This document shows, one piece after another, positions 5,398 to 10,280 of a stretch of DNA of 10,280 bases; position 1 is the first letter of the stretch, and every line of letters begins with the position of its first letter. Both the position numbers and the translations under genes were made by a program. A model generated the notes under the pieces. The model saw only the letters and a program-made list of their open reading frames with translations, searched no databases and had not been told where the DNA came from. Origin of the DNA: Scatosoma sp045124465 (GTDB lineage Bacteria > Bacillota > Clostridia > Christensenellales > Borkfalkiaceae); contig JBGVLV010000003.1 in the NCBI GenBank assembly GCA_045124465.1, forward strand, positions 1 to 10,280, given 5' to 3'.

Positions 5398-6846
5398 GTG
5401 ATTATGAGAGATATTGTAGAAAAAATACGCCGTATCGAGGCGGAACAGGAAAGGAGAAAGGCGACGGACGCGCTCGCGGCGTACAACACGGGAGAGGTGG
5501 TACACGAAAAACAGGTCGCCTTCCACAAATGCCCCAAGCGCAACCGATGGGTGTTCGGCGGGAACCGTTCGGGGAAAACGGAGTGCGGGGCGGCGGAGTG
5601 CGTATATATGGCGAGGGGGATCCATCCCTACCGCGAGAACCGCAAGGACGTATGCGGGTGGGTGGTGTCGCTATCCAGCCAAGTACAACGCGACGTGGCG
5701 CAAAAGAAGATATTGCGGTATCTGCGGCGGGACTGGATCGAGGAGATCGTGATGCTAAGCGGGCGCAAGGACGCGCCCGAAAGCGGGGTGATCGATCTTA
5801 TCCGCGTGAAAAACGTGTTCGGGGGGATTTCCGTCATCGGGTTCAAAAGCTGCGATCAGGGGCGGGAAAAGTTTCAAGGTACTTCCCTCGATTTCGTATG
5901 GTTCGACGAAGAACCGCCCGAGGATATTTATCTCGAATGCCGTATGCGCGTGCTTGACCGTCGGGGGGATATTTTCGGCACGATGACCCCGTTAAAGGGG
6001 TTGACGTTCGTACACGAACAGATATTTCTCAACCGTTCGAACGATCCGGAAGTATGGTACGAGTTTATGGAATGGAGCGACAATCCCTATCTGGACGAGG
6101 GGGAGATCGCGGCGCTCGAAAGCTGTCTGGACGAGAAAACGTTACAGTCGCGCAGGTTCGGGCGGTTTGCGGTGGGGGAAGGGTTGGTCTATCCCGAATT
6201 CGACGAGCGGATACACGTCGTCGAGCCGTTCGACGTTCCCAAGGAGTGGCAGGACAATATCTCCATCGACCCCGGATTGAACAATCCGTTATCGGCGCAC
6301 TGGTATGCGGTCGATTTCGACGACAACGTATACGTGGTGTTCGAGCATTACGAGGCGGGGCGGGACGTGGACTATCACGCCGCGAGGATAAAAGAGATCT
6401 GCGAGTTATTGCGTTGGAAACGGGACGGGCGGGGACGGATCCGCGCGCTCATCGACAGCGCGGCGAAACAGCGGACGCTTTCGGGGGTAAAGAGCGTGGC
6501 GGAGCTGTTCTACGAGCGGGGAATACTCGTCGATCCGAACGTGGAAAAGGATCTGTTTTCGGGGATCGCGAGGGTGAAAAGTTACTTGAACCAGAAAAAC
6601 GGGTTGCCGAATATTTATATTTTCAATACCTGCGTACACCTGATACGGGAGCTGAAAGGGTACTACTGGGGGAGCGGGGACGTGCCGAGGAAGGCGGACG
6701 ATCACAGTCTGGACGAGATGCGGTATTACCTTATGACCCGACCGAAAAAAGCGCCGCCCGCGCCGAAGAAGTCGGCGATACAAAAGGACAAAGAGGTCTT
6801 GGCGCGGAAATTGCGTATGCGGGGGAAGGACGGAGGTATGGGATAA
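5398..6846 (+). CDS. terL: Phage terminase large subunit (packaging ATPase-nuclease)
   Basis: Motor protein that cuts concatemeric phage DNA and pumps it into the prohead through the portal. The 482-residue product has every key element. Walker A GGNRSGKT is at 54-61. Walker B and the catalytic acids are at 166-172 (FVWFDEE). The coupling motif GTMTP is at 194-198. The RNase H-like nuclease acids are Asp291 (SIDPGLNNP), Asp353 (ALIDSAAK) and the Asp434/435 to Asp439 cluster (ADDHSLDEMRYYL). No frameshift or lost catalytic residue is seen, so it looks functional. The start is uncertain: GTG at 5398 or ATG at 5404, neither with a good ribosome binding site, and no promoter is visible in the 39 bp that separate it from the divergent gene. 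It is followed by three closely spaced co-directional genes. Confidence 0.95.
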   Translation: MIMRDIVEKIRRIEAEQERRKATDALAAYNTGEVVHEKQVAFHKCPKRNRWVFGGNRSGKTECGAAECVYMARGIHPYRENRKDVCGWVVSLSSQVQRDVAQKKILRYLRRDWIEEIVMLSGRKDAPESGVIDLIRVKNVFGGISVIGFKSCDQGREKFQGTSLDFVWFDEEPPEDIYLECRMRVLDRRGDIFGTMTPLKGLTFVHEQIFLNRSNDPEVWYEFMEWSDNPYLDEGEIAALESCLDEKTLQSRRFGRFAVGEGLVYPEFDERIHVVEPFDVPKEWQDNISIDPGLNNPLSAHWYAVDFDDNVYVVFEHYEAGRDVDYHAARIKEICELLRWKRDGRGRIRALIDSAAKQRTLSGVKSVAELFYERGILVDPNVEKDLFSGIARVKSYLNQKNGLPNIYIFNTCVHLIRELKGYYWGSGDVPRKADDHSLDEMRYYLMTRPKKAPPAPKKSAIQKDKEVLARKLRMRGKDGGMG

Positions 6847-6873
6847 ATGAAAACGTAGAAATTTGGAGGATAT

Positions 6874-7251
6874 ATGCAGGAGAAACGGGAAGAAAAGCTG
6901 GGCGAGGCGCTTATGAAAGTGGCGCTCGGATTTCAGGTGGCGGAGGTCACGGAAGAATACGCGGAAGTGGACGGCGCGTTGAAATTGATGAAACGCAAGA
7001 AAACGAAAAAGGACGTGCCGCCCGATCTCAAAGCCGTACAGTTACTGCTCGCGGAAAACGGCGGGGCGGGGTTGGAAACGATGACCGACGCACAGCTGCA
7101 AGAGGAGAAACAAAGGTTGCTCGCTCTGCTTGAAACGGCGGACAAAGAGAAAAAAGGCGCGGGGCAGGTATGCGACGAAAAGAAAAATACCGTGAAAAAG
7201 CCGCGTCCGAAACCGAGAAAGAAAGTAGTAAGAACGAAGAAAGGAGAGTAA
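6874..7251 (+). CDS. Small basic phage protein, resembling the C-terminal part of small terminases
   Basis: A 125-residue protein between terL and the portal. Residues about 10-62 (ALMKVALGFQVAEVTEEY, then KRKKTKKDVPPDLKAVQLLL) resemble the segment that follows the HTH domain in many Bacillota small terminase subunits, where an ALG(Y/F) helix leads to a (K)K-x-VPP-x-x-x-A stretch. An acidic and Gln-rich helix follows (MTDAQLQEEKQRLLALLE, about 70-87), then a strongly basic Lys/Pro/Arg tail (103-124) that could bind DNA. There is no N-terminal HTH. GGAGG stands 6 nt before the ATG, so the short form appears to be the real one. It may be a reduced small terminase or a packaging accessory protein; the assignment is pattern memory, not a search result. 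Confidence 0.5.
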   Translation: MQEKREEKLGEALMKVALGFQVAEVTEEYAEVDGALKLMKRKKTKKDVPPDLKAVQLLLAENGGAGLETMTDAQLQEEKQRLLALLETADKEKKGAGQVCDEKKNTVKKPRPKPRKKVVRTKKGE

Positions 7252-7254
7252 AAA

Positions 7255-9147
7255 ATGCAGATAGAAGAAACGGGGCTTGGCGCGAAAGAGATCGCGGAGG
7301 CGAAAGCGCGGGAGGAGGCGAAGATCGTTTCGGAGATCGTCGCCGACTTCGAAAGGCGGCGGGAGGAACGGCGCGGCGTGGAGAGCGGTTGGCTGCTCAA
7401 TATGAATTTTTTGAGTGGGAACCAGTACTGCGACGTTTCCCCGTTCGGGGGCGTAGTGGAGGAGGACAAGCGGTTTTACTGGCAGTCGCGGAGGGTGTTC
7501 AATCATATCGCGCCGACGGTGGATTCGAGAATGGCGAAGTTGGCGAAGGCTATGCCCGTGCTTACCGTGCGCGCCTTTTCCGACGAGGACGGGGACGTGA
7601 AAGCCGCAAAGCTCGCGACGGGCGTACTGGGGTACGCGCAGGAGCGGATCGGGTTCGCGGAAACGGCGGCGAAAGCGACGACCTGGTCGGAGACGTGCGG
7701 GAGCGGGTTCTACAAGATCGCTTGGGACGAAAAGGGCGGCAGGCAGGTCGCGGTGGACGAGCGTGGTAAACCCGTATACGAGGGGGAAGTGAGCGTGGTC
7801 GCGGTGTCGCCGTTCGAGATCTATCCCGACAGGCTGAACGCAGAGGGGTTCGAGGACTTATCGAGCGTTATCCACGCGCAGGTCGTGTCCGTGGACGAGG
7901 TGTACGAGCGGTTCGGCGCGGAAGTGGCGGCGAGCGACGTTTCCGAGCTGACCTTGGCGGGGTACAGCGAGCCGTCGGCGGGGAAAAAACCGTTGGAAAA
8001 CGTCGGTATGAATTACGCGGTAGCAAGGAACGGGGTCGTATTGATAGAGCGGTATCAAAGACCGAGTTCGGTATATCCCGAGGGCAGGTTGGAGATCGTC
8101 GCGGGCGGGAAGTTATTATACGCGGGCGACCTGCCGTACAAAAACGGGGAGCGCGGGGAGCGGGTGTTTCCGTTCGTTAAACAGGACTGCGTGCGGTTGC
8201 CTGCCGCGTTTTTCGGGAGCAGTATCATCGACAGGCTCATACCCATACAGCGCGCTTACAACGCCGTGCGAAACCGCAAGCACGAATTTTTAAACCGTTT
8301 GTCGATGGGCGTTCTGACCGTCGAGGACGGGTCGGTGGATACCGACGAGCTGGCGGAGGAAGGGTTATTGCCCGGGAAAGTGCTTGTGTACCGTCAGGGC
8401 GGGAAAGCGCCCGAAATGCTCGACTGCGGGCAGGTGCCGACGGCGTTTGCGGACGAGGAGGCGTGGCTGGAAAAGGAATTTTCGATGATAAGCGGCGTGA
8501 GCGAGTTATCCGAACATTCCACGCCGACGGGGGTGACGAGCGCGACGGGGTTGCAGTTATTGTTATCGCAGGACGAGTCGAGGTTATCCGCTACGATCGG
8601 GAGTATGGAACGGGCGGTGAAAGAGGTCGGGAAACAGATATTGCGGTTATACCGCGAGTTTGCGGGTACGGCGAGGCTGATGACGTTGACGGGGGAGAAC
8701 AAGAAAACGCAGGTGTATTATTTCAACGCCGCCGATCTGTCGGTGAACGATCTGCGGTTCGAAACGCAGGAGGTATCTTCGCCCGAAGAAAAGAGATCGA
8801 CTTTGCTTAAACTTTACGAGGCGGGAGTTTTGACGGGCGAGGACGGGAAGTTATCGCAGGAGAACAAGAACCGTATCTTGGAGGCGTTCGGGTTCGGGAG
8901 TTACGAGAACGCGCGGGATATTTCCGCTCTGCATATCGCGAAAGCGGGAGAAGAGAATATCGAGATGAAAACGAAAGAGGTCGGCGTGGACGAGTACGAC
9001 GAGCACGCGTTACACGTCACCGAGCATACGAGGTTCTTGCTCTCGTCGGAGTTTAAGAAGTCGGCGAGGAAAGAGGAATTGAAAAAACGGTACGTAGCGC
9101 ACATTGCGGCGCACAAGAAAGCTATGAAAGAGGAAAAGGAGGTATAA
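7255..9147 (+). CDS. Phage portal protein (P22-like connector)
   Basis: Forms the dodecameric ring at one capsid vertex through which TerL pumps DNA. The 630-residue length fits the large P22-type portals. Visible landmarks include an N-terminal helical region, a W-x-x-NMNFLSGNQY segment (46-58), and FNHIAPTVDSRMAKLAKAMP (82-101), the typical early portal segment. Others are GSGFYKIAWD (149-158), SPFEIYPD (185-192), then FFGSSIIDRLIPIQRAYNAV (319-338), the usual clip and stem entry. The stem-loop and wing part follows (HSTPTGVTSATGLQLLLSQDESRLS, 421-445, split by its helix turn). The C-terminus carries a His- and Lys-rich helical barrel-like tail (580-627, HALHVTEHTRF then KKRYVAHIAAHKKAMK). 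It starts 3 bp after the previous stop codon, with AAGGAG inside the preceding gene. No damage is seen. Confidence 0.85.
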   Translation: MQIEETGLGAKEIAEAKAREEAKIVSEIVADFERRREERRGVESGWLLNMNFLSGNQYCDVSPFGGVVEEDKRFYWQSRRVFNHIAPTVDSRMAKLAKAMPVLTVRAFSDEDGDVKAAKLATGVLGYAQERIGFAETAAKATTWSETCGSGFYKIAWDEKGGRQVAVDERGKPVYEGEVSVVAVSPFEIYPDRLNAEGFEDLSSVIHAQVVSVDEVYERFGAEVAASDVSELTLAGYSEPSAGKKPLENVGMNYAVARNGVVLIERYQRPSSVYPEGRLEIVAGGKLLYAGDLPYKNGERGERVFPFVKQDCVRLPAAFFGSSIIDRLIPIQRAYNAVRNRKHEFLNRLSMGVLTVEDGSVDTDELAEEGLLPGKVLVYRQGGKAPEMLDCGQVPTAFADEEAWLEKEFSMISGVSELSEHSTPTGVTSATGLQLLLSQDESRLSATIGSMERAVKEVGKQILRLYREFAGTARLMTLTGENKKTQVYYFNAADLSVNDLRFETQEVSSPEEKRSTLLKLYEAGVLTGEDGKLSQENKNRILEAFGFGSYENARDISALHIAKAGEENIEMKTKEVGVDEYDEHALHVTEHTRFLLSSEFKKSARKEELKKRYVAHIAAHKKAMKEEKEV

Positions 9148-9151
9148 AAAC

Positions 9152-9865
9152 ATGAGCGAAAAAGAGGAGAACGTATACGGGGAACAGCCCGGCGCGGAAA
9201 ACGTTGCGGAGGCAAAAGCGGAAAGAGGAGAAAGCGTTTCGGCGGCGCTGGGGAAGTTCAAGGACGTAGACGCCCTTTTGAAGGCGTACGGTTCGTTGCA
9301 GTCGGAGTTCACGAGGCGAAGTCAAAGACTGAAAGAACTGGAACGGCAGACGGAAGAACTCAAAGCGAAAGGCGAGCGGACTTCGGAAAACGCCGCGGCG
9401 ACGGGGGCGGAAAAGCTCCGTAAAAACGCCGAGGCGAGGCGCGCGGAGGGGAAACGGTTCGACGAGTTCGTATCAAAACTCGGTCAAACCGAAACCCCGA
9501 AAAAGGAAGAAGTCGGCGAGCCGATCGACGAGGGCTTTACGGGCGACGGATCGGAAACGCAAGCGGACTTGGGAGAGGGGACGGCGGAAAAGCGATTGTC
9601 GGAAGGGGACGTCGCGACTTCGTTCGTCGCAAACGGTCGTAAGGACGTCGGGCTTTCTTCCGAGGAGTTATATGCGCTCGCAAGCCGCGACGAGAACGTT
9701 CGGTTGAAGATCGTCGGGGAATATTTAAGCTCCGTCGGGCGGGCGGGGGCGCCGCTCGTGAAGGGCGGGGCGGGTATCGTCGCCGCGCCGATGAAGGCAA
9801 AGAGCATCGACGAGGCGGGGAGTATGGCGCTGCGGTTCTTTAAAAAGGACGGGGCAGGTATTTGA
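9152..9865 (+). CDS. Candidate phage head scaffolding protein
   Basis: A 237-residue, highly charged protein directly after the portal, with AAGGAGG 9 nt before the ATG and 4 bp after the portal stop codon. Residues 33-65 (LGKFKDVDALLKAYGSLQ then SEFTRRSQRLKELE) form a helix of the type found at the start of many phage scaffold or capsid-assembly proteins. A long Glu/Lys/Ala-rich coiled-coil-like and disordered middle (60-165) follows. The C-terminal third has a short helix (EELYALASRDENVRLKIVGE, 171-190) and a basic end (IDEAGSMALRFFKKD), where scaffolds usually touch the capsid protein. Position, charge and length fit a scaffold. No protease motif was recognised. The next gene should be the major capsid protein, but the repeat block begins 37 bp later. 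Confidence 0.6.
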   Translation: MSEKEENVYGEQPGAENVAEAKAERGESVSAALGKFKDVDALLKAYGSLQSEFTRRSQRLKELERQTEELKAKGERTSENAAATGAEKLRKNAEARRAEGKRFDEFVSKLGQTETPKKEEVGEPIDEGFTGDGSETQADLGEGTAEKRLSEGDVATSFVANGRKDVGLSSEELYALASRDENVRLKIVGEYLSSVGRAGAPLVKGGAGIVAAPMKAKSIDEAGSMALRFFKKDGAGI

Positions 9866-9901
9866 CGAAGGAAACGAACGGGGGCGGGAAGAGTTATAAC
9901 T

Positions 9902-9975
9902 ACTCCTTCCGTCGGCTGGCGCCGCCACCTCCCTCGGAGAGGGAGGCAGAGATTCTTCGCTACGCTCAGAATGAC
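9902..9975 (+). repeat. GC-rich hairpin repeat of the CTCCTTCCGTC...GAGGGAGGC type
   Basis: Starts 37 bp after the scaffold-like gene. It contains CGGC-TGGC-GCCG (9913-9924), an 8-bp CCTCCCTC-GGA-GAGGGAGG stem (9928-9946) and a GATTCTTCGCTACGCTCAGAAT element (9951-9972), which recurs in diverged inverted form at 4290-4308. I recall similar miniature elements scattered through gut Firmicutes genomes; that is recollection, not a search. Confidence 0.7.
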
Positions 9976-9990
9976 AGAGGGCTGAAAGGC

Positions 9991-10280
9991 GCGACTTACA
10001 GTCGCTTGGGTTGGGATAAGTTTCGCCTATCGGCGATCAACCGCTACACGCGGTGTGGGCGCAACCTACGGTTGCTTGCTTGGGGGCTTGTTCGTGGGCG
10101 CTGCCCACACCCGCCAAGGGCTTTGCCCTTGCAACCCACAAGGGACGTTGTCCCTTGACCCTTAACCAGGACGGGGAAAAAGGCACGGCTCGCGCCGTGG
10201 GTACGCCTGTCGGCGTGGGGCGCGACTTGCAGTCGCTTTATTTGGGGGCTTTATGCGAGGGCTTTTCTCGGGCAAAGCAA
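9991..10280 (+). repeat. Dispersed palindromic repeat block, copy C (runs off the window)
   Basis: A chain of hairpins: GCGACT-TAC-AGTCGC (9991-10005), TCGCC/GGCGA (10023-10036), ACCGC/GCGGT (10040-10054), GCAACC-TAC-GGTTGC (10061-10075), GTGGGC-GCT-GCCCAC (10094-10108), CAAGGGC-TTT-GCCCTTG (10115-10131), CAAGGGAC-GTT-GTCCCTTG (10139-10157), CACGGC-TCGC-GCCGTG (10184-10199), ACGCC-TGTC-GGCGT (10203-10216), GCGACT-TGC-AGTCGC (10222-10236). The first 12 bases of the 112-bp core then appear at 10269-10280. The orientation is the same as copy B. No credible gene lies in 9866-10280. Confidence 0.87.

Noticed and set aside
6054..7133. Alternative plus-strand frame overlapping terL and the small basic gene
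   Set aside because: Gly/Arg-rich shadow of a terminase with all motifs intact; no ribosome binding site.
5398..9865. Gene transfer agent
   Set aside because: Only four head and packaging genes are visible, with no capsid or tail genes, so nothing here separates a transfer agent from an ordinary prophage remnant.
9862..10158. Possible TTG-start frame overlapping the scaffold-like stop codon and running through repeat block C
   Set aside because: No clear ribosome binding site, and most of the frame is dispersed repeat sequence with low-complexity translation. At most the first dozen codons could be the remnant of a disrupted gene.

Overview
The window looks like a chromosomal segment of a Bacillota (probably gut Clostridia) genome. 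Supporting signs are textbook sigma-A promoters with 17-bp spacers, AGGAGG-type ribosome binding sites, a Bacillota-style type I GAPDH, an rplM-rpsI operon with a structured leader, and dispersed GC-rich palindromic repeats of a kind I recall from gut Firmicutes. The genus cannot be fixed from this sequence.

Layout, left to right. 1-243: repeat block (copy A, read on the minus strand). 244-1333: rplM-rpsI ribosomal operon on the minus strand, with terminator, leader and promoter. 1427-2625: gap (glycolytic GAPDH), also minus, as its own unit with terminator and promoter. 2737-3424: a short DUF898-like membrane protein on plus, driven by a perfect-consensus promoter and ending at a palindromic terminator shared with the converging gene. 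3431-3739: a small XRE-type repressor on minus. It is divergent from an unrecognised 138-residue gene (3877-4293, plus) whose promoter -35 box sits inside a CTTGT/ACAAG dyad. 4288-4620: repeat block (copy B). 4627-5358: an exported, membrane-anchored SH3-like protein on minus. 5398-9865: a tight, one-direction phage packaging and head module (large terminase, a small basic protein resembling the C-terminal part of small terminases, portal, scaffold-like protein). 9902-10280: a third repeat block (copy C) running off the window, where a major capsid gene would be expected.

How it fits together. The left 3.4 kb is ordinary housekeeping sequence. The phage block holds the DNA-packaging motor and connector genes, but no capsid, tail, lysis, integrase or replication gene is visible. 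It is bounded on both sides by the same repeat family, and the divergent host-like gene starts only 39 bp from the terminase start. The simplest reading is a prophage remnant, or one end of a prophage broken up by repeats; the right-hand continuation is outside the window. The two points that most deserve follow-up are the repeat family, a chain of short hairpins whose arms change in a compensatory way between copies, and the XRE/dyad switch in front of the 138-residue gene.
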